DNA of 5,913 nucleotides from an uncultured Oscillospiraceae bacterium (GCA_900556765.1 USQH01000091.1:1-5913); one strand, 5' to 3'. Shown: positions 1 to 5,913, numbered from the stretch's first letter. Numbers and translations are program-made. Notes: generated from the sequence alone by a model not told the origin.

Positions 1-687
1 TTTCTTGCCGCCGTATTTTCGGTTGTAGTACTTTTTCTGCTGTCTAAGCTGCTCGGCTACCGTCAGGTGTCCGACTTGTCGATTTTCGACTATGTAAACT
101 CAATTTCGATCGGTTCGATTGCCGCCGAAATGGCGACTTCGCAGGGCGAAGACATTATTCGATGTGTCATAGGGCTGGTCGTGTTCGCGTTGTTCACATG
201 GGGGCTGTCGCTTATGACCGACCGCAGCATCAAGGCACGCCGTCTCATTACCGGTAAGCCGATCATACTGATGCAGAACGGCAAGCTGTTTGATGAAAAC
301 TTTCGCAAATCAAAAATCGACCTGAACGAGTTCACCTCGGAGTGTCGCTCGCAGGGCTATTTCGACGTCAGCAAGCTGGATACCGTTATCCTTGAGCCGA
401 ACGGCAGATTTTCGATAATGCCGCAGTCAAAGATAAAGCCGACCACTCCATCCGACATGAATATGTCGGTCATGCAGGAGGAAATGCCGGCGTGCGTTGT
501 AATGCAGGGAAAGGTAATGCATGACAGCCTTAACGAAATGAATTTTACTGAACAAATGCTGATGAACAAGCTCAGTAAAGCAGGGTACAAATCGCTTGAA
601 CGCATATATCTTGCCCTGATGGACAGCGCCGGCAATGTCACAGTGTTCCCGAAGTGTGGGGAAAAATGCGCCGATACGCTTGAATGA
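1..687 (+). CDS. YetF-type DUF421 membrane protein, 5' truncated by window edge
   Basis: The reading frame is open from base 1 to a TGA at 685-687, giving 228 visible residues. The true start is left of the window, and the GTG at 67 is only an internal valine codon. Visible residues 1-14 are a hydrophobic membrane segment. The stretch GYRQVSDLSIFDYVNSISIG (19-38) then matches the conserved DUF421 (COG2323, YetF/YrbG/YkjA) signature of arginine-glutamine followed by a phenylalanine-aspartate helix and an IG-S-A turn. A second membrane helix spans about 54-71. The soluble cytoplasmic part contains GKPIILMQNGK (85-95) and an ILEPNG-type strand near 130, followed by a second related half (about 160-228), the usual DUF421 arrangement. 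The biochemical role of the family is not settled; it has been linked to the cell envelope and to sporulation in bacilli. No partner gene is visible. Family assignment is firm; function is unknown. Confidence 0.88.
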   Translation, partial: FLAAVFSVVVLFLLSKLLGYRQVSDLSIFDYVNSISIGSIAAEMATSQGEDIIRCVIGLVVFALFTWGLSLMTDRSIKARRLITGKPIILMQNGKLFDENFRKSKIDLNEFTSECRSQGYFDVSKLDTVILEPNGRFSIMPQSKIKPTTPSDMNMSVMQEEMPACVVMQGKVMHDSLNEMNFTEQMLMNKLSKAGYKSLERIYLALMDSAGNVTVFPKCGEKCADTLE

Positions 688-708
688 CGCCGCGACGGGT
701 GCTATACT
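680..708 (+). promoter_or_regulatory. Predicted sigma-A promoter for the radical SAM gene
   Basis: TTGAAT (680-685) is followed after exactly 17 nt by TATACT (703-708), with a TG one base upstream of it (700-701), so this is an extended -10. The -35 overlaps the last codons and stop of the DUF421 gene. Transcription would begin near 715, about 30 nt before the ATG at 746. A five-base-pair hairpin, GCTGT-AAA-ACAGC (710-722), followed by CTTTT sits at or just after the predicted start; it could be a weak terminator for the upstream gene instead. Prediction from pattern only. Confidence 0.45.
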
Positions 709-745
709 TGCTGTAAAACAGCCTTTTAGCAAAGGGAGCGCGGAT

Positions 746-1633
746 ATGTACGATATGAGCAGGTGTGAGCTGTGCCCGCGGCGCTGCGGCGCCGACCGTC
801 AAGCGGACAAACGGGGCGCGTGCGGAGTCGGACAAAGTGTCCTCGTCGCGCGCGCCGCACCGCATTACTGGGAGGAACCGTGCATTTCCGGCAAAAACGG
901 CTCCGGAACGGTCTTTTTTGCAGGGTGCAGTCTCGGATGCGTCTTTTGCCAGAATCGGCGGATAAGTCGGTCGGCGGTAGGTGCGGAGCAAACGGTGGGC
1001 GAGCTTGCAAATACCTTTTTACGGCTTCAGGACAGCGGAGTGCATAATATAAATCTCGTCACGCCGACTCATTATGTGCCGCAGATCGCCGCCGCGCTTG
1101 ATATCGCAAAGCTGCATATCCCCGTGGTGTACAATTCGGGCGGCTACGATCTGCCGGAAACGCTCGATATGCTGGACGGCAAGGTGCGCGTATTTTTGCC
1201 CGACTTTAAGTATATGGACAGCGCGCTTGCCGCACGTTTTTCGCACGCCGCCGATTATCCAGACGCTGCAAAGGCGGCGGTAGCAAAGATGTTTGAGCTG
1301 GCGGGACGGCCGCGCTTTGACACTGACGGCATGATGAAAAGCGGAGTGATCGTTCGTCATTTGGTGCTGCCCGGTCATGCCGATGACTCGATCAACGTCA
1401 TTGACTATCTGCACCGCACCTACGGCGACAGCATTTACATAAGTATTATGAATCAGTATACGCCGCCCGACGGAGTCAGCTTTGATGAGCCGCTTAACGA
1501 GCTGAATCGGGCGGTCACCGACGCGGAATACGCGCGCGTGGTTGATTATGCCGAGAGCATAGGCGTGTGCAACGCCTTTATTCAGGAGGGCGGAACGGTC
1601 AGCGAAAGCTTTATTCCGCCTTTTGATGTGTGA
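746..1633 (+). CDS. Radical SAM protein, PflX-like (COG1313, pyruvate formate-lyase activase homologue)
   Basis: This 295-residue cytoplasmic Fe-S protein starts at ATG 746, preceded by AGGGAG (733-738) with 7 nt spacing. The open frame extends upstream to 635, but that part overlaps the DUF421 gene and has no such site. The radical SAM cluster motif is CSLGCVFC, with C61, C65 and C68 as predicted ligands of the 4Fe-4S cluster that binds and cleaves S-adenosylmethionine. An N-terminal cysteine group (C7, C10, C14, C26, with CPRRC) and WEEPCISG (42-49) are typical of COG1313. Further signatures are NINLVTPTHYVPQ, PVVYNSGGYD, FLPDFKY, VRHLVLPG and, near the end, QEGG...FIPPFD. Length and motifs indicate a complete member. 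Relatives of PflA install glycyl radicals, but the COG1313 branch has no established substrate and no glycyl radical enzyme is adjacent, so the target is unknown. It appears to be transcribed alone. Confidence 0.9.
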   Translation: MYDMSRCELCPRRCGADRQADKRGACGVGQSVLVARAAPHYWEEPCISGKNGSGTVFFAGCSLGCVFCQNRRISRSAVGAEQTVGELANTFLRLQDSGVHNINLVTPTHYVPQIAAALDIAKLHIPVVYNSGGYDLPETLDMLDGKVRVFLPDFKYMDSALAARFSHAADYPDAAKAAVAKMFELAGRPRFDTDGMMKSGVIVRHLVLPGHADDSINVIDYLHRTYGDSIYISIMNQYTPPDGVSFDEPLNELNRAVTDAEYARVVDYAESIGVCNAFIQEGGTVSESFIPPFDV

Positions 1634-1674
1634 CAAAGTCATCATTGCGCAAAGAGTAATTATTATTTGCGGTA

Positions 1675-1718
1675 AAAGCAAGGACACAGTACGGCATGCC
1701 GTACTGTGTCCTTGCTTT
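1675..1718. terminator. 44-bp perfect palindrome, probable bidirectional intrinsic terminator
   Basis: The left arm AAAGCAAGGACACAGTACGG (1675-1694) is exactly complementary to the right arm 1699-1718 around a CATG centre (1695-1698). This gives a 20-bp hairpin without mismatch in either transcript. The plus-strand arm ends in CTTTATTGTT and the minus-strand arm in GCTTTTA, so each has a short U-rich tail. It lies 42 nt after the radical SAM stop (1633) and 90 nt beyond the M56 gene stop (1808), the expected place for a terminator shared by convergent genes. A dispersed palindromic repeat is the alternative. Confidence 0.8.
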
Positions 1719-1807
1719 ATTGTTAAATCCGATTCTCGGATCGGTAATGTCGCAAACCGGTTTCATTTTTAGCGGCAAGCAATTTGCGGAATACGGTAAT
1801 ATTAAGC

Positions 1808-3103
1808 TTATAGACCATACGGTTTTGCGTTGTGTTCTATCTCTTTTATCAGACGCATCGCATCACCGCTTATTGCTTCGCAAAAATAGTGGTCATAAAA
1901 AACAAGGTTATGTTTATATCCGAAGAATATTCCGCTTCCGTAATCAATTTTACCGTCATAGAAGAAATTGACGCGATCGACAACATTGTTGTCATACCAT
2001 TGCTGATTCTTCAACTTCTCGAATAAGGTGTTCATCGTTTTCGTGTCAATACGGGCGCAGCGCGTAATGACCGGCGTGTTGTTTTCCTCGGTGGCAGTGT
2101 CGAAAAAATACACCGCTGTTGTGCCGGACACATCGGCGAACGCTGTTTTATCGGGATCGGGTGCGCTTTTGACGATAGGATCGGTAAGCAGACATATTGA
2201 TATTAAGATGCAGGCTATTACCGCCACGCCGATTGCCCAAAATGCAGGCTTTTTATAGTTCAAAATGTTTTTGATCCGCCGTTTGACGCCTACTTCTCCG
2301 AATGCAATGGGACAGGCATCAATCGTTCTGCGCGGGGCGGCACAGTTTATCAGCGCGTTTAAGTAGGGCTTTTTAATACTGTCTCCATGTTCCTTTATTA
2401 CACGCTCGTCACAGGCAAGCTCGATATCGCGGCACAGCAATATGTATGCTGCCCAAATGAGCGGATTGAACCAATAAACCGCCAACAGAGCGAAACCGAG
2501 CGGTTTCCAAATGTGATCACGGCGTTTCAAATGGGAATATTCATGGAAAAGCACCTGCTGAATATCGGCTTCGTTCATTGCCGAGGGAAGATATATACGC
2601 GGATGGAACAGACCCAATATAAACGGCGATGCGACGCGGTCGCATATCATTATATTATCTCTCAGCACCGTTGCCTCGCGTACCTGACGATGAATTCGCA
2701 AATAGCTTATCAGTGCATAAATAAACATCAGGGACATTCCTGCCAGCCATATCACCGCTGCGGCAAATGTGACTGTTTGTAAGCCTTCGGTACTGCCGTC
2801 TGTCTGCGTAATCGGCTGTGAAACCATCGGAGCGATCAAGCTGTTAATAAGCGGCGACCCGCCGTTTGTGTCCGACGAATAGGACGGCAGAATGTTCTGC
2901 GGCACGGATTCGGCGACGGAAATAAGACTGAACGCGCTTTTTAATGAGACAGGGCATATCAGACGTATCCCGACCGGCAACCACATTGCACAGCGGATGT
3001 TTTTAGGCGCTTTTATGAGCGGCAGACGCAGTATCACAACTGCCAGCACAACATATCCGGCCGTTATGCTCATGTTTAACATTTTCAGAAATATTGCGGC
3101 CAT
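1808..3103 (-). CDS. M56-family (BlaR1/MecR1-like) membrane zinc metallopeptidase, short sensor region
   Basis: This 431-residue polytopic membrane protein probably senses an outside signal and starts inactivation of the adjacent BlaI-type repressor. Hydrophobic segments are visible near residues 11-28, 38-55, 111-134, 203-222 and 288-306. The protease centre lies between helices three and four: HEYSH (187-191) gives two zinc-binding histidines and the catalytic glutamate. RDIELACDE (225-233) supplies the third ligand, probably E228, as in BlaR1/MecR1. After the last helix only about 120 residues remain (about 310-431), whereas BlaR1 carries a penicillin-binding domain of roughly 250 residues. 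I see no SxxK, SxN or KTG set there, so beta-lactam sensing is not supported. The ATG at 3103 follows the repressor stop by 3 nt. Its GGAGG (3111-3115) lies within the repressor's last codons, so translation is probably coupled. Family assignment is strong; the signal is unknown. Confidence 0.9.
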   Translation of the reverse strand: MAAIFLKMLNMSITAGYVVLAVVILRLPLIKAPKNIRCAMWLPVGIRLICPVSLKSAFSLISVAESVPQNILPSYSSDTNGGSPLINSLIAPMVSQPITQTDGSTEGLQTVTFAAAVIWLAGMSLMFIYALISYLRIHRQVREATVLRDNIMICDRVASPFILGLFHPRIYLPSAMNEADIQQVLFHEYSHLKRRDHIWKPLGFALLAVYWFNPLIWAAYILLCRDIELACDERVIKEHGDSIKKPYLNALINCAAPRRTIDACPIAFGEVGVKRRIKNILNYKKPAFWAIGVAVIACILISICLLTDPIVKSAPDPDKTAFADVSGTTAVYFFDTATEENNTPVITRCARIDTKTMNTLFEKLKNQQWYDNNVVDRVNFFYDGKIDYGSGIFFGYKHNLVFYDHYFCEAISGDAMRLIKEIEHNAKPYGL

Positions 3104-3106
3104 GAC

Positions 3107-3469
3107 TCATTCCTCCCCGTACTCGGCAACTATGCGGCGGAGTTGATCAACTTCCTCACGTGACAGTCGCTTGCGGGAGCAAAATGCGGCAAGAAAGGCG
3201 GGCAGCGAGCCGTTGAAGGTCTCGTCAACATATTTTTTGCTTTGCATGGAGTAAAATTCGTCACGTGAAATGATTGACGTGACCGTACCCTTCACATTTT
3301 TAAAAATACCCTTGTCGCACAGACGCTTAAGAACCGTGAACGAAGTCGTCTTTTTCCAGTTCAGCTCCGCTTCACTGCGGCGTGCAAGCTCAGCGGATGA
3401 GATCGGCTCGTTCGACCAGATGATGTCGGCAAAGCGGGATTCGATTGCACCCATTTGCAGATCAGCCAT
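3107..3469 (-). CDS. BlaI/MecI/CopY-family transcriptional repressor
   Basis: This 120-residue cytoplasmic DNA-binding protein is typical in length for the Penicillinase_R family. Residues about 7-68 form the winged helix-turn-helix. The second helix contains SSAELARRS, and the recognition helix lies in WKKTTSFTVLKRLCDKG (38-54), which matches the family pattern W-x-x-T-x-x-x-x-L-x-R-L-x-x-K-G. Residues about 75-118 form the helical dimerisation part, with the GSLPAFLAAF and LSREEVDQLRRI elements usual in BlaI homologues. The ATG at 3469 has a strong GGAGGT (3477-3482) at 7 nt spacing. It is first in an operon with the M56 protease. In the BlaI/MecI model the dimer covers the operon promoter until protease signalling inactivates it, and the dyad array upstream (3496-3544) fits autorepression. 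The expected target set is not visible here. Copper sensing as in CopY is unlikely, since its C-terminal cysteine motif is absent. Confidence 0.92.
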   Translation of the reverse strand: MADLQMGAIESRFADIIWSNEPISSAELARRSEAELNWKKTTSFTVLKRLCDKGIFKNVKGTVTSIISRDEFYSMQSKKYVDETFNGSLPAFLAAFCSRKRLSREEVDQLRRIVAEYGEE

Positions 3470-3495
3470 TACGATTACCTCCGTTTAGGATATTC

Positions 3496-3544
3496 TACAT
3501 AATGTAGTACAGTTTGTATTCTACACCATGTAGTACAAATTGTC
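3496..3544. promoter_or_regulatory. BlaI-type operator array: four TACA-N3-TGTA dyads in two 26-bp repeats
   Basis: Four dyads line up: TACATAATGTA (3496-3506), TACAGTTTGTA (3508-3518), TACACCATGTA (3522-3532) and the imperfect TACAAATTGTC (3534-3544). Within each pair the dyads are 1 bp apart, and the pairs repeat with a 26-bp period; units 3491-3516 and 3517-3542 agree at 22 of 26 positions. TACA/TGTA half-sites are the known core of BlaI, MecI and CopY operators. The fourth dyad overlaps the -35, the second and third flank or touch the -10, and the first lies just after the predicted start. Binding is inferred. Confidence 0.75.
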
Positions 3545-3546
3545 AA
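3518..3546 (-). promoter_or_regulatory. Sigma-A promoter of the repressor-protease operon
   Basis: On the minus strand TTGACA (complement of 3541-3546) is a perfect -35. It is separated by exactly 17 nt from TAGAAT (complement of 3518-3523), a five-of-six -10. The predicted start is near 3511, giving a leader of about 40 nt before the repressor ATG. Both boxes lie inside the operator array, so repressor binding would exclude RNA polymerase. Confidence 0.75.
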
Positions 3547-3744
3547 GTAGAATTCGGATTGTTTTTCAATTCGGGCGGATAAATGTTATGACGAAACAGC
3601 CAACGGAGTAAAAAATCATTTTTAATATTAATATCGAATTTATAAACTGCCGGCGGAAATTGCTTATAATAGGTTTAGGTGTCACAAAAAAACGATTGAG
3701 TGCGGTGGCAAAATAGGGCAAACCGACAGAAAATAAAAAAACGG

Positions 3745-3773
3745 TATACAAATTGAAAAAAATAATGTATCAT
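3745..3773 (+). promoter_or_regulatory. Possible promoter of the Na/Pi transporter gene
   Basis: TATACA (3745-3750, four of six to the -35 consensus) and TATCAT (3768-3773, five of six to the -10) are 17 nt apart. The predicted start near 3780 would give a leader of about 68 nt. I see no convincing Pho box of TTAACA-type repeats, so phosphate control cannot be claimed. In AT-rich DNA such matches arise by chance. Confidence 0.35.
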
Positions 3774-3805
3774 AAAAGTGTTGTAAAAAGAATAATGGGT
3801 AAATT

Positions 3806-3825
3806 CGGCCTGAAGAAGTAGGCCG
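3806..3825 (+). promoter_or_regulatory. Leader hairpin just upstream of the transporter ribosome binding site
   Basis: CGGCCT (3806-3811) pairs with AGGCCG (3820-3825) around an 8-nt loop. The ribosome binding site AAGGGG (3831-3836) follows after 5 nt, with the ATG at 3848. The only GC-rich patch in this leader is thus a hairpin close to the initiation region. It could affect mRNA stability or initiation; there is no U-run, so it is not a terminator. Confidence 0.4.
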
Positions 3826-3847
3826 CAAAAAAGGGGAAAATCAGTAT

Positions 3848-5677
3848 ATGGACATCGTTTTCGCACTGATACGTCTGCTTGGCGGACTTGCGCTTTTCCT
3901 TTACGGAATGGACATTATGGGCGCAGGATTGAAGAACTCCTCGGCATCGGTACTCAAAAAAGCACTGGACAAGGTCACATCAAACACGTTTATGAGCTTT
4001 CTGCTCGGCTTCGCCATTACGGCAATTATCCAGTCGTCAACAGCTACGATCGTTATCGTCGTCGGACTTATCGGCGCAGGCGTACTTAACCTGCGTCAGT
4101 CGGCGGGAATTGTCATCGGCGCAAATGTAGGCACTACTATGACGGCGCAGATAATCCGACTGCTTGATATTGACGGCGGCTCATCGGCAGGCATTATCGA
4201 GCTCTTTAAACCGGTCAACCTGGCGCCAATCGCCGCGATCATCGGCATTATCCTCTTTAAGTTTGTAAAAAAGAACAATTCACGCTCGATCGGCATGATC
4301 GCGCTTGGCTTCGGCGTGCTTTTCACCGGCCTGCTTACCATGACCGACTCGGTATCTCCGCTGACCGGTTCAAAGGCGTTTACCGACGCCGTCGCTTCGT
4401 TTTCGTCAAGCCCGACGCTGGGTTTGATCGTTGGTATCGTGGTTACCGCCATCGTTCAGTCGTCGTCTGCGTCGGTCGGTATACTGCAAACCCTGTGTAC
4501 ATCTCTTGCCGCGACCGGTACGGGCATCGGATTTGAAACAGCGTTCACATATACGGTCGGTGCAGGTATAGGTACCTGTATCGTTATATTCGTCGTTTGC
4601 TGGATCGGTACAAACGAGGAAGCAAAACGCGTGTTCGTTGTACACACAGTATTTAATGTAATCGGCGGAGCGTTGATGCTTGCCGCGCTTGCCGTGCTCG
4701 GAAGTTGCGGCGTGTTTGACTTTTATTCCGGACGCATGATGACTTCCAGCGATGTTGCTAACATTCAGATGTTGTCACGAACCATAGTTGCGTTTATAAT
4801 GCTGCCTTTTACATCGCTTGTATTAAAACTTTCCCGTCGACTTATAAAGGACGAGGAGGTCGACGGCAGCTACGCCGAGATACACCGCGACATAATGTCG
4901 CTTGACACCCACCTGTACGCCACACCTGCTTTGGCGCTGGCGCAGGCAAAAAACGTGCTCATGCATATGGGCAATGTCGCTCTCAAAAACTTTAACGCTG
5001 CCGTATCGCAGTTTGATAAATTTGACGAGCAGGTCAAGTCGCGCATCAACTACCGCGAGGAACTGATGGACAAGATGGCGGACGCTGCCGATAATTATCT
5101 GCTGTCTCTTTCGCCGCGTATCGTCGTCGACAGCGATAACGCCGCCCTCAACTTCCTCATGCAGAGCATAACCGAGTTTGAGCGTATCGGAGATCTTGCT
5201 GTGAACATCGCCGGTGACGCCGAGGAAATGCATTTGAGAGGTAAGAAATTTACTGAAAGCGCATATAAAGAGACGATCATCATTACCGACGCGGTTCGCG
5301 AAATAATCGAACTTACCATAACCGCTTTCCGCGACGAGGATGAGGAGATCGCCCGCATGGTAGAGCCGCTTGAGGAGGTCATCGACGACCTGCAGGACAT
5401 GATGCGAAAGCATCACATTGAGCGTCTGCGCCACGGAAAATGTTCGGTCAGCACGGGAATCACGTTCCTGGATATGCTGGTCAATCTGGAGCGAATCGGC
5501 GATCAGGCGTCCAATGTCGCACTGTTGGTCATGGCGTCGAAGGATCACACGATACACGGTCAGGGTCACGAATATGTGCATCGCCTGCATGAAGGAAATG
5601 ACCAACGCTACACCGATTATTACAATAAAAACCGTGATAAATATGTCAATGCTCTTTCGAGCATTATTGTCGAGTGA
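3848..5677 (+). CDS. Na/Pi cotransporter family protein with C-terminal PhoU-like domain
   Basis: This 609-residue inner membrane protein is predicted to take up inorganic phosphate with sodium (SLC34/NptA-like, COG1283). The transport part (about 1-335) shows the two inverted repeats of the family. Each has a QSS motif, QSSTAT (62-67) and QSSSAS (204-209), which form the substrate site in this family. Each is followed by a glycine-rich turn, GANVGTT (91-97) and GAGIGT (238-243). The charged, helical cytoplasmic part (about 345-570) resembles PhoU, with two ERIGD motifs (445-449 and 548-552) of the metal-binding type. This fusion and length are normal for bacterial NptA-like proteins. The start is ATG 3848 with AAGGGG 11 nt upstream, a rather long spacing; the N-terminus MDIVFALIRLLGGLALFLYG fits the family start. 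The PhoU part may tune transport or signalling. Some members may act in other anion or efflux roles, so the substrate is inferred. Confidence 0.92.
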   Translation: MDIVFALIRLLGGLALFLYGMDIMGAGLKNSSASVLKKALDKVTSNTFMSFLLGFAITAIIQSSTATIVIVVGLIGAGVLNLRQSAGIVIGANVGTTMTAQIIRLLDIDGGSSAGIIELFKPVNLAPIAAIIGIILFKFVKKNNSRSIGMIALGFGVLFTGLLTMTDSVSPLTGSKAFTDAVASFSSSPTLGLIVGIVVTAIVQSSSASVGILQTLCTSLAATGTGIGFETAFTYTVGAGIGTCIVIFVVCWIGTNEEAKRVFVVHTVFNVIGGALMLAALAVLGSCGVFDFYSGRMMTSSDVANIQMLSRTIVAFIMLPFTSLVLKLSRRLIKDEEVDGSYAEIHRDIMSLDTHLYATPALALAQAKNVLMHMGNVALKNFNAAVSQFDKFDEQVKSRINYREELMDKMADAADNYLLSLSPRIVVDSDNAALNFLMQSITEFERIGDLAVNIAGDAEEMHLRGKKFTESAYKETIIITDAVREIIELTITAFRDEDEEIARMVEPLEEVIDDLQDMMRKHHIERLRHGKCSVSTGITFLDMLVNLERIGDQASNVALLVMASKDHTIHGQGHEYVHRLHEGNDQRYTDYYNKNRDKYVNALSSIIVE

Positions 5678-5773
5678 TGGGGCGTAAAAAACGAAATGAC
5701 GGGCATATGAGCGGTAAAAATGTGTAAATACGGCTAATAATGCGTATTAAATCGACAAAATGAGCGCTTTTTC

Positions 5774-5802
5774 TTGACAAATGTCTGTAATGTGCCTATT
5801 AT
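5774..5802 (+). promoter_or_regulatory. Strong sigma-A promoter of the riboswitch transcript
   Basis: A perfect TTGACA (5774-5779) is followed after exactly 17 nt by TATTAT (5797-5802, five of six). Transcription would start near 5809, about 17 nt before the first conserved riboswitch bases, which is the expected arrangement. The preceding gap from the transporter stop (5678-5773) has no clear intrinsic terminator, only a weak bulged AT-rich stem around 5728-5749. Confidence 0.75.
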
Positions 5803-5825
5803 ATATGTATTAAATTTAAGCAAAT

Positions 5826-5913
5826 AACTCTTGGTAGAGGCGCGGTGCTTATAAGTAGCGCGGACAAAACAAGCCGGAACGGCTGTCCGCTGCAAAAGGA
5901 ATCACCGCCGAAG
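5826..5913 (+). ncRNA. Lysine riboswitch (L-box), 3' part beyond the window
   Basis: The conserved L-box blocks appear in order: GGTAGAGGCGCGG (5833-5845), AGTAG (5854-5858), AAAAGGAATCACCGCCGAAG (5894-5913). GCGGTG (5842-5847) pairs with CACCGC (5903-5908) to close the P2 arm. Inside it GCGGACA (5860-5866) pairs with TGTCCGC (5884-5890), and an apical GCCG-GAA-CGGC hairpin (5873-5883) sits after an AAACAA bulge. The CGCCGAAG block that leads into P3 is the last thing in the window, so P3 to P5, the P1 closing strand and the expression platform are missing. Lysine binding by the folded aptamer normally shuts off a lysine biosynthesis or transport gene; that gene lies to the right and cannot be named. 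Confidence 0.85.

Larger units (their letters stand above)
3547..3847. other. Divergent intergenic region, AT-rich, no gene seen
   Basis: These roughly 300 bases lie between the repressor promoter and the Na/Pi transporter. They are notably rich in A and T, especially A-runs near 3686-3692, 3734-3741 and 3756-3762. I see no convincing coding frame with a ribosome binding site; the short minus-strand frames here have no family features. It holds a possible promoter and leader hairpin for the transporter, described separately. A perfect TATAAT at 3665-3670 lacks a recognisable -35. Confidence 0.6.

Noticed and set aside
635..745. Upstream in-frame extension of the radical SAM gene to 635
   Set aside because: It overlaps the DUF421 coding region, has no ribosome binding site, and the family N-terminus with its cysteine group begins just after ATG 746.
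1019..1687. Long minus-strand open frame opposite the radical SAM gene
   Set aside because: Shadow frame of a well-supported gene, with no recognisable domain and no start signal.
1754..1763. AAACCGGTTT palindrome
   Set aside because: A single 10-bp palindrome without a second copy or promoter context; short enough to be chance.
1696..1971. Plus-strand open frame across the palindrome and the end of the M56 gene
   Set aside because: It begins inside the hairpin, has no ribosome binding site, and is antisense to clear M56 coding sequence.
3747..3769. Second repressor operator upstream of the transporter (TACA at 3747, TGTA at 3766)
   Set aside because: The half-sites are 15 nt apart rather than 3, so they do not match the dyads at the repressor promoter.
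3566..3866. Two short minus-strand frames with hydrophobic, phenylalanine-rich products in the intergenic region
   Set aside because: Such products are expected by chance from A-rich DNA read on the opposite strand; neither has a ribosome binding site.
4823..5605. 260-codon minus-strand open frame opposite the PhoU-like region
   Set aside because: Antisense shadow of a conserved coding region; its residues show no family motif.
5728..5749. Terminator after the Na/Pi transporter gene
   Set aside because: AATAC/GTATT with a bulge and a small GC core is weak and is not followed by a T-run.

Overview
The window looks like chromosomal DNA of an anaerobic Clostridia-type Firmicute, perhaps a gut Oscillospiraceae or Lachnospiraceae relative. 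The grounds are a BlaI/M56 regulatory pair, a YetF-type (DUF421) membrane protein, a PflX-like radical SAM protein, a fused Na/Pi transporter-PhoU protein, an L-box (lysine) riboswitch and strong GGAGG ribosome binding sites. The lineage is inferred from gene content only. I see no IS element, phage gene, CRISPR array, tRNA or rRNA.

Layout. Positions 1-687 (+) are the 3' part of a YetF/DUF421 gene whose start lies left of the window. A compact promoter overlapping its stop codon leads into a 295-residue radical SAM protein (746-1633, +). The following convergent intergenic space holds a 44-bp perfect palindrome (1675-1718), probably a terminator for both strands. On the minus strand an operon runs right to left: a BlaI/MecI/CopY-family repressor (3469-3107), then an M56 (BlaR1-like) membrane metalloprotease (3103-1808). 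Its promoter (3546-3518) is covered by an ordered array of TACA-N3-TGTA dyads. A divergent 0.3-kb AT-rich region separates it from a 609-residue Na/Pi cotransporter-PhoU protein (3848-5677, +). The right end carries a good promoter and the 5' part of a lysine riboswitch (about 5826 to the edge), whose regulated gene lies outside.

How the parts work together. The repressor and protease form a signal-transduction pair. By analogy with BlaR1/BlaI, the protease senses something outside the cell and causes repressor inactivation, releasing the promoter. Here the extracellular part is short and has no visible penicillin-binding domain, so beta-lactams are not the obvious signal. No resistance or effector gene is co-transcribed inside the window, so other regulon members must be elsewhere. 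The radical SAM gene, phosphate transporter and riboswitch unit appear to be independent transcription units. Nothing here amounts to a clearly new system. The best leads are the operator array with its 3-nt dyad spacer, and the unknown signal of the M56 protein.
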